The notes under the pieces are model-generated. The model saw only the letters and a program-made list of their open reading frames with translations, was not told the DNA's origin and did not search any database. Made by a program: the position numbers and the translations under genes. From the NCBI GenBank assembly GCA_917880885.1, contig OU862934.1, positions 28,256,734 to 28,320,733 of the forward strand: a DNA stretch of 64,000 bases, read 5' to 3'. The stretch is from Limnephilus marmoratus. Taxonomy: Eukaryota > Arthropoda > Insecta > Trichoptera > Limnephilidae. Shown in pieces: positions 1 to 10,155 of this stretch (positions are counted from its first letter, which is position 1; each line of letters starts with the position of its first letter).

Positions 1-278
1 TTTTTTTTTACTAATTTAAACCATTGCGTACTGCAAAGTGTCGAAAAACCATTTTTAATACAATGCATCGGCGCTCGGCAAAAAAGCAAACTTTATATCC
101 TAAGAAAAACCAGCCGGTAAAATATAACAGTACTCTCTTAGTAATTTGACGCCCTATTATCCGGTAACGACTAAAACTCTATAATTCCCTGGTATTCGTA
201 TATCAAATTCATTAAGCTGCCATGTGCTTACACTCGAGTGCCAAACTTTGTACACCGACTGGTTGTACGCTTTTAAAA

Positions 279-1345
279 TTACCTTGACGGCATAAAAACG
301 GCAATAAACATATATTCCTTATCACGATAGTGCTACAGTTCTTTCAAAAGATGAGATACACAATGTACGCAGGTCTGTTTCTTCTAAAAGAAAAAAGTTT
401 TTTTTTTTTTTTTACAGTGAATACCGCACAAGAATCTCAACTGCTCCCGTCTGGAGCCAGTGAGACTATGGCATCCCCAATTGGGGTATGTTGTGAGGCT
501 GAAGGTAGGGGGGAGGGGAAGGAGGTGGGGAAGAGGAAGGTTGGCAAGTACCTGGCTATTCAGATCTGGTCACCAAACATGGCTAAAGCCATTTTCAAGC
601 AACGTTTCAATTCTGAATGGTGGTCTTACACCAGGGCGATACCGATAGTATCTTCCACTCTGGAACGTGCCGCAAATCTACTATATATTATTTTAAATGA
701 ATTAATTGTGAAATAACACAAATTAATCAAATAAAATTTATTTGCGCAAGCCGGGTTCGAACCCGCGACCTCCGGATTGTGAGTCAAGAGTCTTACCCAC
801 TGGACTACGGAGGTCGTAATCATTTTCTTGCAACTCTCTCATACACCGCACCGTGACATCTCCGTAGACCCTACAATACTACTAGCCGTGACGATAATTT
901 TAAATGTATAGAACATAGTTACAAGATAATATTGAAGTGTGAGCGAATTCCGAAAATTCAAAAATGTCCAAACTTCAATGGTGCTCATGGTTTTTCTTTA
1001 GTTCTTAAACATATAATGCTTGGCATCTTTCTTACACACTAAATAATAACATTCGAAAATGAGACAAATGGTAAACGTATGTCTGCACCCCCCCAAAGGA
1101 AACATACAATCATTATCATACATCTTCCTCACGTGTGTAAAGAAAATTAAACGCAATTCCCATCACTGTAATAAGATATATATCTGTTTTCTCTAAAAAG
1201 GAACAAACAGACACATGTATTTAATGTATCTCATCTTTTGTCTTACCATTATTTAATGTGTAAGAAAGAGCTGCAGCATTATAACGATAACAAACGTGTG
1301 TTTTTTGCCGTCACATTACCATAACAATGTAATCGTCACGCTAAA
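279..1345. repeat. Foldback-type element G, copy 1, split by a SINE
   Basis: The left part (279-397) and the part after 815 match copies at 4060-5005 and 55200-55640: same 'gatgagatacacaatgta' block, then 'tctccgtagaccc' and 'attgaagtg' blocks. The stretch 1190-1345 carries the opposite-orientation versions of the left blocks ('aatgtatctcatctttt', 'agaaagagctgcagcatta', then 'gtaatcgtcacg'), so the unit is an imperfect inverted repeat without coding capacity. SINE-A copy 1 lies inside it. The exact ends are uncertain. Confidence 0.55.
398..815 (-). mobile_element. SINE-A copy 1, full length
   Basis: Read on the minus strand this is a tRNA-derived SINE. The head (about 815-735) has an A-box-like 'tagtccagtgggtaag' and a B-box 'ggttcgaaccc'. 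The body follows, and the tail is a poly(A) run (16 T on the plus strand at 398-413). The body recurs more than ten times in the window, at diverse ages and in both orientations. It interrupts element G copy 1: the flanks rejoin as the uninterrupted sequence seen near 4190 and 55340. I do not know a published name. It has no protein; a spurious open frame crosses it. Confidence 0.85.
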
Positions 1346-1704
1346 TATAAAAGCGTCTAATGGAACACATGCCCGATTTTAGGGCGGGCGTATTATTGAG
1401 AGAATACTGTATGTTCGTTTTTTAATCAATTTTCAATGTGATTTGATATTTTCACGGCCAAAAGTATTATCGTGATTTATTTTTGGGGTACTATGCAGTG
1501 TTGCGCTACCTCCTTCTTTGGCCAACATTTCAGACAGTATTGCAGTGTCCACCATCACGGCAGATGTGTGATCGAAAATGGTGGTGAAATGTGTGCTTAT
1601 GTATAATACTGTTATACCAGCTCGTAGAGTATTGGAGCTGGCAACACGGTATCACATCTACAAGCACTCACTTCACCACAATCTTCGACTACACTCCAAT
1701 ATGG

Positions 1705-2121
1705 GATGCAGGTACGGATACCGCCGCCCCGGGATCCATTTATTGGATAACCAAAACCTCTGCCACATGTCACCCCAAGTGGTTCACTACGTTTGGTGAC
1801 TTAGCAGGGATGCCTAGGTATATAAGGTGAAGTTTGTCTAGGCTTTGGGGCGGAATGCATCTGCCCACCAACTGCGTGGCAGGCTGGATCGGGAGAGACT
1901 GATTGAGGGAGACCTTTTGATCTCTCCAGCAGGACTCTCTCGGAACATCGTCTTGCACCGCAGTTGGATGGATGGATTCATTCTTCGATCATTTTTGGAC
2001 ACATGACCCGCAGATTCCTACCCACCCCTCATTCCTTTTTCCTTCCCAGAATTTCCTCCCTTTGCTAAAAAAGACCCTCCACACAGCATCCCCAAAGATG
2101 ACATAAGCCCTGAGGGGAGCT
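1705..2121 (+). mobile_element. SINE-B copy 1
   Basis: Member of the SINE-B family: 'taccgccgccccggg' head, 'ggataaccaa' and 'gtcaccccaagtgg' blocks, a C-rich middle with 'cagattcctacccacc', and the tail 'ccctccacacagcatcccc'. The 3' hairpin is cut after 'ccctgaggggagc' by SINE-B copy 2, inserted in the opposite direction. This copy keeps the longer middle section (1866-1990) that shorter copies such as 12831-13178 lack. Confidence 0.7.
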
Positions 2122-2784
2122 TTTTTTTTACATTACCTACATGCAGGAGGCTCTGAGGAAAATAATTCCTCTCAGGGCCTATGTAATCTTTGGGGATGTT
2201 GTGTGGAAGGACTTTTTAGGGAAAGGAAGGAGAGGAAGTTCTGGGAAGGAAAAAGGGGTTGAGGGGTGGGTAGGAATCTGGGGATTAATGAGAGAGTCCT
2301 GCTGGAGAGGTCAAAGGATCTCCCTCAATCACTATCTCCCGATCCGGCCTGTTACACTGTTGGTGGGCAGACACATCTGCCGCCAAGATCCAAACAAACC
2401 TGACCCCATGAACCCGGGCACCCCTGCTAAGTCACCGAACGTAGCGAACCGCTTGGAGTGACCTATGGCAGTGCTCCCCAACCTTTATGTCGCCGCGGCC
2501 CAGTTATTGTTTGACAATTTTACCACGGCCCACTGGGGATTATATAGTTGAAAATATCTTCGTTACTTGGTCAGCTAGCAACAGATAATTAAAGAATTTT
2601 CTTACATTCATTAATAACCTTCACCCGAATTTTACATTTACATAAGAACAACGATAATAACAGCTTAAATTTTTTTTTTTCAAATTATTTTGATTTTATG
2701 CATGCCCTTGCGCGGCCCATAACCATTTGGTCCATGGCCCATTACTGGGCCGCGGCCCATAGGTTGGGGACCACTGACCTATGG
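2122..2784 (-). mobile_element. SINE-B copy 2, tail-to-tail with copy 1
   Basis: Starts with a T run (its poly(A) tail on the minus strand), then the conserved 3' hairpin 'ggccctgagag...ctctgagg' and the body in reverse. It ends at 'gacctatgg', where a hAT MITE is inserted. It faces copy 1 tail to tail, so the pair forms an inverted repeat of several hundred bases. Confidence 0.7.
2469..2776. mobile_element. hAT-type MITE with perfect 8-bp target duplication
   Basis: 308 bp, bounded by 'cagtgctccccaacct' and 'aggttggggaccactg', which are imperfect inverted repeats continuing into 'gcggccca' motifs. The 8 bases acctatgg occur directly outside both ends (2461-2468 and 2777-2784), the hAT signature. 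No coding capacity. The intact duplication shows that it jumped after SINE-B copy 2 was in place. Confidence 0.85.
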
Positions 2785-2895
2785 AACTAAATTAAAAGAA
2801 AAAACACATCTGCCCTGATGATGGACACTGTAACGCTGTCCGAAACGTTGGCTAAAGAAGGAGATAGCGCAACACGGCAAATACCCCAAAAATAA

Positions 2896-3321
2896 TTCAC
2901 TATAATTTTCCATGCAATAAATCTATGTTTACCTATTGATAACTAATTTATTAATTTTCTACCATTTCTAATATGTTTTTTTGTATTTTCAGCCAGTACA
3001 TAACCTCTCCTTTCACTGACAAGAATATAAGAATGCTGTAAAGAAAGAAAAAAAACTCTAAAACTGCTGATATTCGATAAAAAAAAAGTTGTTTTTGGAC
3101 ATTTACTGTAACAGTTTTTTACACTTTATAATTATTATTACCATACTATTATATATTTAATATTAAACTTACTGTATATTTATTTTGATTGTGGTATGAA
3201 TTATTGTAACTTAAGCGAACTTAGAAAGAAATCGCCTGGAATTTTATATATGAATTTTTGGTTTAAAATTGTATCGGAAAATAACACAATTTTTGTCTGC
3301 CCTGCGTATGAAGAGAGATTT
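2896..3321. other. No recognisable feature
   Basis: AT-rich sequence with short A and T runs. I see no gene, RNA or repeat boundary here. Confidence 0.4.
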
Positions 3322-3698
3322 TCTTTTCAAGAGTCCCAGCTCTCGCCTGGAGCAATGAGACTATTGTATCCCCATTTGGAGTATGTTGTGAGGCTGAAGA
3401 TCGTGGGTAGGGGAAGGAGATGGGGAAGAGGAAGGTGGGGAATACCTGGCTATTCTGATCTGGTCACCAAACACAACTAAAGCCATTTTAAGCAATGTTT
3501 AAATTCTGAATGGTGGTATGATACTGAGAGTATCTTCCACTCTGGAACGTGCCACAAATATACTATATATCATTTTAAATGAATTAATTGTGATATAACT
3601 CAAATTAATCAAATAAAATTAATTTGCGCACGCCGGTATTCAATACCGCTACCTTTGGATTGCCAGTCAAGAGCCTCACCCCTCGACCACGGAAGCAC
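3322..3698 (-). mobile_element. SINE-A copy 2, degenerate
   Basis: Same body as copy 1 ('gagactat', 'tatgttgtgaggctgaag', 'ctggtcaccaaacac', 'gagtatcttccactctgg') and a decayed tRNA-like head at 3630-3698. The poly(A) side is lost. Many point changes mark it as old. Confidence 0.75.
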
Positions 3699-4059
3699 GG
3701 ATAAACCGATAGCAATGTATTGTGGGAGTCTGTGTGCCAAGTAAGGGCAATTTTAACTTACTTTTGGTGAAATTGATCAAATTGAACATATAATCAATTT
3801 TATTGGCCCGTCTCCTGTCTAGGAGTTGAAAGGACTTGCTTAAAATTGGCAATAACAGTTTTCTTTCGAATCTGTATGCTTATGTCGCCCTTCTAGGATT
3901 ATATTATGTTCAGTGTCTGAATGTAGGTATTCTACGCTAATTGGAACTGTTCTATCTCTTCTTGCTTGCACAAACATTCTTAATATTTCACGGTCTTTTT
4001 GTGTTGAATTTTTAAAGTTGACGAAACCATTTTTTAAATTTTATGATATATTGGGCGCT
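3699..4059. other. No recognisable feature
   Basis: AT-rich stretch between two repeats. Nothing is supported on either strand. Confidence 0.35.
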
Positions 4060-5005
4060 TTGACGATTCACGGTAAAGGTACCGTGGCGGCATTAAAAAG
4101 GCAATAAACATACGTTCCTTATCACAATAACGCTGCAGCTTTTTCAAAAGATGAGATACACAATGTACGTAGGTCTGTTTCCTCCAAAGGAAAAAGTCAT
4201 CATTTTCTTGCATCTCTCTCATATATTGCACCTTGACGTCTCTGTAGACCCCTACAATACTACTAGCCGTGATGATAATTTTAAAAGTATGGAATACAGT
4301 TACAAAGATAGTATTGAAGTGGGAGTGAATTCCGAAAATTTAAAAACGTCAAAATGTCAATGCGCTGATGGTTTTGCTTTTGTTCTTAAACGTATAATGC
4401 TGCAGTTCTTTCTTACACACTAAATAACAAATCGAAGATGTGACAAGCCGTGAACATATGTCTGCACCCCCCCAAAGGAAACTACAATCAATATCTTTTT
4501 TTTTGTATGAATACCCCACAAGAGTCTCAACTGCACCTGTCTGGAGACAGTGAGACTATGGCATCCCAGATTGGGGTATGTTGTGAGGCTGAAGGTAGTG
4601 GGAGTGGGGAAGAGGAAGGTAAGGAAATACCAGTCTATTCAGATCTGGTCACCAAACACGGATAAAAGCCATTTCAAGCAACATTTCAATTCTGAATAGT
4701 AGTCTTACACCAGGATGATTTTGAGAGTATCTTCCACTCTGGAACGTGCCGCAAATATACTATATATTATTTTTAATTAATTAATTGTGAAAAATAATGA
4801 ATTAATCAAATAAAATTTATTTTCCACGCCGGGATTTGATATAAAGAAAATTCCACAAACCCGTCGCAAAAAAGTAGTACTTTGACGGAAACAGTCAAAC
4901 AGTATTTCTCACCATTATATATTGTGTAAGAAAGAGCTGCAGCATTACAGCGATAAGAAATGTATGTTTATTGCCTTTTTTGCCATCACGATAAATATAA
5001 AATCG
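4060..5005. repeat. Foldback-type element G, copy 2
   Basis: Matches copy 1 in the 'gcaataaacatac', 'gatgagatacacaatgtac' and 'gtagacccctacaatact' blocks. At 4905-5000 it carries the inverted 'agaaagagctgcagcatta' block. SINE-A copy 3 (4496-4840) sits inside, as in copy 1 but at a different position. Confidence 0.5.
4496..4840 (-). mobile_element. SINE-A copy 3
   Basis: T run at 4496-4504, then the SINE-A body to 'cacgccgggatttga', where the tRNA-like head breaks off. Internal deletions relative to copy 1. Confidence 0.7.
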
Positions 5006-5375
5006 CACATTAGGTACATGAAATCTTTTTGACATTTTTACTGAGATATTTTGATTGATAGCAATAAATATTTATGATATTTTCAACAATTTCTACCTTA
5101 TTAGCACAAATTCTCATCAAAAACACACAATATTTATATTTTTATGCACTTTTAAATCAGGTTAATTTTTTTATTACGGTCAAAACAACGATAAGCATCA
5201 TTTTCAATATTTGATCTTTAAACGGTCTTTGTTAAATGTCGATTCTTGGCCCATTTCAGCTTTTGATCAAATCAACAGCAATTTAATCGATATTTAATGG
5301 GTTCCTTTTAAATGTCAAAAATTCAAAATGGCGCTAACCAACAATCAAATATGACAAAAGTTGAAACAACCCAAA
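5006..5375. other. No recognisable feature
   Basis: AT-rich; no gene or repeat boundary seen. Confidence 0.35.
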
Positions 5376-5754
5376 CTAAGGCCTAAACTACACGAGCGGT
5401 TCTCCCGCTGCGGGAAACCGCAGCAGACACAATTTACTATGAGCGTTGTATGGCGCAAACTACACGAGCGGTTCTCCCGCCGCGGGAGCTCGCGGGAGAA
5501 ATTCGCCCGCAACATGCAGCGGGTCTCCCGCCGCGGGAAACCGCAAGTTCAAACTACACGGGCGGTTTCCCACGATTGCATCATTTCGTGCGAGAGAATG
5601 TTGTTGATCGGTAGGATCGGGCGGTTTCCCGCGGCGGTAGAACCGCTCGTGTAGCTTGGCAGAAAACCGCCACCCGTGTAGTTTGATATGTGCTGCCAGC
5701 TTTCTCGAGCGGTTTCCCGCAGCGGGAGAACCGCTCGTGTAGCTTAGGCCTTAG
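5376..5754. mobile_element. GC-rich TIR element F, copy 1
   Basis: The first 46 bases and the reverse complement of the last 46 differ at one position: 'ctaaggcctaaactacacg' opens and 'cgtgtagcttaggccttag' closes it. Inside are further direct and inverted copies of 'cgagcggttctcccgc' and 'gcgggaaaccgc', giving a GC-rich island in AT-rich DNA. No transposase, so a MITE-type element. A second, diverged copy is at 20690-21003. I see no clear target duplication. Confidence 0.75.
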
Positions 5755-7309
5755 ACTTTAAATCTTTTCGCAATCTCAAATCCAATCAATAAATTAAAAT
5801 TATTCATATTCCCTCTTAAGGCAAAAAAATGGTATTTTCTTATTTTGAAAGCCCTGCTAAATTATATATTGACAGATTTTATATTTAATATTCTATTACG
5901 ATAAATGACTTCAAATATGATAATCAAAAAAGTTAATTAAAAAAAATGTTTCGGCTACTGTTATGAATTCTATAAAAAAAAACTATGTACTTCTTTATAT
6001 CAAAAAGCATATTTATAGAAAAATAAAAATATGATATTTTATTAATATTATTAATTAATAAATGTAATATTTAATAATGGTTCTTTGTGTATTCAATTTT
6101 ACAGAATATTGGAGAACATTTTTGAAACAAAATTGGAAAAATCTTTTAAATGGCTGCTATATTTTAACTATAATTAACTTTAATGTCTTAAAATTAGTGC
6201 TTCATATAATGTTACTTCTTTATGGAATTTTTTCTATAATTCATTATTACCTACCATGACTATATTTATAAAACATTTTACGCTAAAACAATCGTTGAAG
6301 TAATCCTAACCTAACCTTACATTTGAAACTTCGGTTCTTGTATATAATGCTGTAGCTATTTGTTACGGCTGAATCTCACGAAAATCTCGCGCAAATGCTG
6401 ACATTTTCACATCTTTACAATATAATAATATTAAGTATAGTACACGCCAAACTTTAAGACTAGTCTGAACATGGTTAGATCCATTCTCGCGCAGTTAGAA
6501 TGAATGTAAGCGGAAGAAAAAATACGCAAAAATATTTGTGTGATAGAGAAAGGCGTGGATGGGAGGGCAAGCCATTAACTCTATTGACCATAAACTCGCC
6601 TATTGTGACGATTTCTGATCAACATCAGGCCGATCTTAATATTTGGGGTGTACTATAACATGACTTAAGCATAGTTTTTTTTTTTAAATCTTTTCTGTCA
6701 TATTATAAACCCATCTTTTATGATTTTTTCTAAGTCTTTGTAAATGGAAGTGCTCTCTGTTGAAAGAAAAATCAATACGGTGACTCGTTTCTTGTTACCG
6801 GGTTAGTTGATCCTATTTAAGAATCTGGCTTCCAACGCATTTCTGCCGCCGCGCCTTACCCGTCGCACCATATAAACATCCGTGTACGTGGATTTTCAGA
6901 CAAAGCTACCGTTGTAATTCGGTATCTAATTCAAGAATTCGTCACAAGATAACACCACTTCCGTAGGTAAAATGCAAAGGGACGTGCCCTTCCCTGGTTT
7001 AAGTTCTACGATTTTGTGAACCTGGAGTATCTCCCGGATTTCAAAAGATTGACGGTAATACTCAGTTGTATTACATATGACGACATCGCCCATCTCGGTT
7101 ACTTTTTGCGGTGACTAGCCATCACTTGTTGACACGTTGACAGTGGGTACGAGGAACGGGCTAATTTTGGAACCAGTTCCTATTGGATTTACAAAATGAT
7201 CACCAATATTAACTGGGTGAAGCCGCACGCAGGGCCTAGCAGTAAAAACCTGCGGAGCGGGTAACTGCTAGAGAAGATATATTGTCGAATATATACTTAT
7301 ATGTGCAGT
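5755..7309. other. AT-rich stretch without recognisable gene
   Basis: Very AT-rich to about 6300, more balanced after. Short open frames here lack similarity I recognise. A 'cctaacctaacctta' stretch at 6305-6320 is a simple sequence common in insect DNA. Confidence 0.4.
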
Positions 7310-7385
7310 CAGCTAAGGGGAAATACCTGGTTATTTAGATCTGGTCACAAAACATTCTAGAGCCTCTTCAATAATAATGTCCTAA
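7310..7385 (-). repeat. SINE-A fragment
   Basis: 'aaatacctggttatttagatctggtcac' region matches the central part of SINE-A; both ends are missing. Confidence 0.5.
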
Positions 7386-7829
7386 AACATTTCACATCTA
7401 GTAGCAATCTTTCCGAATAATGTTGAACCACGAAGTGATTGCTTGAAAATATAACAGTTTTTTGGGCCTGTGCCGAATGTAGTGAATTTGTAAAAATAAA
7501 AAGTGCCTTTGAAGCTTAGCGGTGAGAGCAGTTTCCCAGCTAGCATTGTAATACTTCAAATCACCCATAGCACAATTCAAATTCAACCCAACAGACATAA
7601 CAAAACTTATTTTTAACATTTTGATAAAATGTATATTATTTGACTGTGGATCGTTCTTAATTATAAGGTGTACAGTCCTGCCACTGAGAGCTCTGTTAAA
7701 ACCTCTCTTTCTGTTACATACTTCAATTTATATGAAAGAGAGAGAGGTAATAATAGATTTTCAATGGTACGCCTATATTTGATTTTTATTTATTTATTCA
7801 TTAATTTTTTAAGATGGTTTATTTAGGTT

Positions 7830-8250
7830 GGGATGTTTTACAGAAATTCAAATGTAACATTGTCATCAAAAAGCGCAATTCATTTGATAGATTCCATTCT
7901 ATTTTAACAAGCGGATTGCAATCTTTAGAGCACAGGCGTCAGGTAAGTGTGCTGTCCTTGTTCTACCGGTATTACAATGGAAGATGCCCCGAGGAATTAG
8001 CATCATTGATCCCTTCGGCACCGCTGCATAGTTGAGAAATACGCCAAAAGCGCGCCCAACTATGTAAATGGTTGACATTTGTTACATGAGAACAGGTCGC
8101 TTTTGCGACTCGTTCTTGAGTTCAACAGCTCGGCTGTGGATCGATTTGCTGGCCTCTGTGTTTCCTCACTCCTTCTTCTTAAAAGACTCTCCACGCAGCA
8201 TCCTCAAAGATGACATGAGCCCTGAGGGAAATTATTTTCTGTGTTCAGTT
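7830..8250 (+). pseudogene. LINE-C 3' end (reverse transcriptase C-terminus), copy 1
   Basis: Translated in a broken frame it gives the C-terminal tail of a non-LTR retrotransposon polyprotein: 'LQSLEHRRQVSVLSLF', then 'NGRCPEELASLIPSAP', then (after a stop and a frame change) 'STARLWIDLLASVFP'. It runs into the shared 3' tail 'ctctccacgcagcatcc'. Related copies are at 19190, 19715, 44275-45300, 52228, 53742 (minus) and 62265. The motifs look Jockey/CR1-like, but the clade cannot be fixed from a tail. It is dead: frame broken and 5' truncated. Confidence 0.75.
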
Positions 8251-8587
8251 AAAAAATTATTTTTTTTATATTTGAAAGGTGACCTTCCAATTGCAAAAAA
8301 AAACAAAATGGTTGATTGGCCATTTGATGACAATGTTATATTTGAATTTCTGTGAAGCAACCAATCAATGTATTAATTTTACAAAAAGTGGTATGTGTTA
8401 TTTTCTAATCAGAATATTTATACTTTGTTGTTAGTTTTTACAAATTTATCATTATTTTTTGTTGATTTTGCTATCATACAAAACATGTGCACTTAATTTA
8501 TATGAAATAACAAATTATTTTTAATAAAACATGATTGAAAATGTACTAAATCATTCTATATTGTCGATAATAATGTATCGATCCCTT
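8251..8587. other. No recognisable feature
   Basis: AT-rich; nothing supported. Confidence 0.35.
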
Positions 8588-8813
8588 GAATATGTGAATA
8601 CTGCACGAGAAATGAAAATCCCAACTGCTACCTTCTGGAGTCATCCTTACTTATGGCATCACCACCTGGGGTATTTGTAAGACTGAAGGTAACTGGAAGG
8701 GGTAGGAGATGGAGAAGTGCCTGGCTATTCAGTTCTGGCCATCAGACACAGCGTGTAAGTCGTGTTAAACAACGTTTCAATTTTGAATGATGATCTTACA
8801 CAAAGGCGATAAT

Positions 8814-9390
8814 AATAATAATAATAATAAGTTATTTATTTGAGCCGAACAGAGCGGTGGGTGCAATACTCTGTCTGCAATAAAAAAGTATACATTACAT
8901 AAAATGGATTTACATACTATAAAAAGAAAAAATAAAATAATATAAAAAGATTTAAAAAGAAACATATACAGGGTGTCCGGGGGTAAAGTGCATTAACTTC
9001 CGGAGGTAATTCTACATGATATTGTAAGTAAAAAAGATAAATAACTTTTTTCGAAATTCTAATTTTTTAGGGGTTTGTGGTAAAAACGTAAAATTTGACC
9101 GGCGTGCGCGGCCAGCTTTATTATTTTCCACTGTTAAGATACGGGCCAGTCACCACCATTTATTGTTGCCACGATCGCGCCGGGCAGGCTCCCGGCAAGT
9201 AAGATCGTACCTCACACTAAGGATTTTTAGTAGGTAGATCTTTTTGTATGGGAAAAAAAATGTTGGAATTTCGAAAAAAGTTATTAATCTTTTTTACTCC
9301 TACCATCATGTAGAATCACCTCCCGAAGTTAATGCACTTTACCCCCGGACACCCTGTATACACATATTTAGTATATATGTATTTTATGCT
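8814..9390 (-). repeat. LINE 3' tail with (AAT)n end, inserted in SINE-A
   Basis: Begins with (aat)n, then AT-rich non-coding sequence in the style of a LINE 3' UTR on the minus strand. No coding part is preserved. The 388-bp MITE at 8969-9356 interrupts it. Confidence 0.4.
8969..9356. mobile_element. TA-flanked MITE with long inverted repeats
   Basis: 388 bp starting 'cagggtgtccgggggtaaag' and ending with the inverted equivalent. The inverted repeats extend roughly 90 bases, through 'gcattaacttccgg' and 'taacttttttcgaaatt'. TA dinucleotides at 8967-8968 and 9357-9358 fit a Tc1/mariner-type target duplication. No open frame of note. Confidence 0.8.
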
Positions 9391-9597
9391 GAGAGTATCT
9401 TCCACTCCTGTTGAAGTGTCGTGAATACACTTATATATTGTATATTATTTTTAATAAATTGTGAAATAACACAAATTAATCAAATAAAGCATGCCGGGAG
9501 TTGAACCAGTGACCTTTGGTTTGGCTAGTCTAGAGCCTTGCCCCTCGATCACGGAGGGCTATAACGCAAGCATTGGGACTGCCTAAACATGTATATA

Positions 9598-9796
9598 TAG
9601 TGGCGTAGCTAGCATGGGTGGCACCCGGGGCGAAATAGGCTATTTTCGTCCATAAAAAGAACGGGGAGCCACAGAGCTACGAAAATATAAATATAACACC
9701 GCATTCAATATTTTTGCGACAATACCCTTTGTAATTTTTTAAGTCAGGTCAGGTGGCACCCGGGGCGGTCCGCCCCCCCCCCTCGCTGCGCTACTG
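9598..9796. mobile_element. hAT-type fragment/MITE, decayed
   Basis: Ends 'agtggcgtagctagc' and 'gctgcgctactg' are imperfect inverted repeats of the 'cagtggcgtagc' type common in hAT elements. 'ggtggcacccggggcg' occurs near both ends. The flanking octamers tgtatata and cgtataca agree at 6 of 8 positions, an eroded target duplication. Confidence 0.6.
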
Positions 9797-9814
9797 CGTA
9801 TACATACCTATGTT

Positions 9815-9910
9815 TCTCCAAGACCCAAGTTCACTCCTTCCTTTCCTCAAAAAGACTCTCCACACAGCATCCCCAAATATGACAAATGGCCTGAGGAAAA
9901 TTTTTGGCCT
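9815..9910 (+). repeat. LINE-C/SINE-B tail fragment
   Basis: 'actctccacacagcatcccc' followed by a partial 'ggcctgaggaaaa' hairpin; only the 3' end is left. Confidence 0.5.
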
Positions 9911-9965
9911 CCAGTTGGTACATAAAAAAAATTGTAATAAAAGAGGAATTAAAATAGAATATTCA

Positions 9966-9971
9966 TTTATT
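9966..9971 (-). terminator. WDR43: Probable poly(A) signal of WDR43
   Basis: AATAAA on the minus strand, about 35 bases past the WDR43 stop codon (10007-10009). It is the first such hexamer after the stop. Confidence 0.55.
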
Positions 9972-10006
9972 AACATGTTAAAACGTCACACAGAAATGTT
10001 GCAAAT

Positions 10007-10155
10007 TCATTGACTCATTTCCTGATCGGAGCCTTTCGAAGATCCGTCTCCGTCATCATCATCGTCTTCCTCATTCCAGGATCCTGAGTCGTCTACGACT
10101 GTGTTCATGATGGCGTCATCCATCTCATCTTCGGAGCCGTCTTCCGAGGAAGTGT
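10007..10155 (-). CDS. WDR43: WDR43 exon 10 and stop
   Basis: 149 nt. Acceptor 'tcttccaccag'. Encodes the acidic tail (DTSSEDGSEDEMDD ... EEDDDDDGDG) and TGA at 10007-10009. Acidic C-termini are typical of the family. Confidence 0.88.

Larger units (their letters stand above)
1481..2895. repeat. Inverted-repeat element D, arms split by SINE-B copies
   Basis: The left arm (about 1481-1575, 'gcgctacctccttctttgg ... cagatgtgtg') is the reverse complement of the right arm (about 2804-2895, 'acacatctgccctgatgat ... aggagatagcgcaacacg'). An intact, tight version of the same palindrome lies at 54167-54414, and another split version at 23565-24685. Between the arms here sit two SINE-B copies and a hAT MITE, so the element has been expanded by later insertions. 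Confidence 0.6.
8588..9565 (-). mobile_element. SINE-A copy 4, split by nested insertions
   Basis: The SINE-A body starts at about 8600 and breaks at 8814 ('cacaaaggcgat'). It resumes at about 9391 ('gctgagagtatcttccact') and ends in a tRNA-like head at 9485-9565. The break holds an (aat)n-tailed LINE remnant, which itself holds a TA-flanked MITE, giving a three-level nesting order. Confidence 0.75.

Noticed and set aside
735..815. Functional tRNA gene at the SINE-A head
   Set aside because: It is always followed by the SINE body and occurs in several decayed copies; the stems are incomplete.
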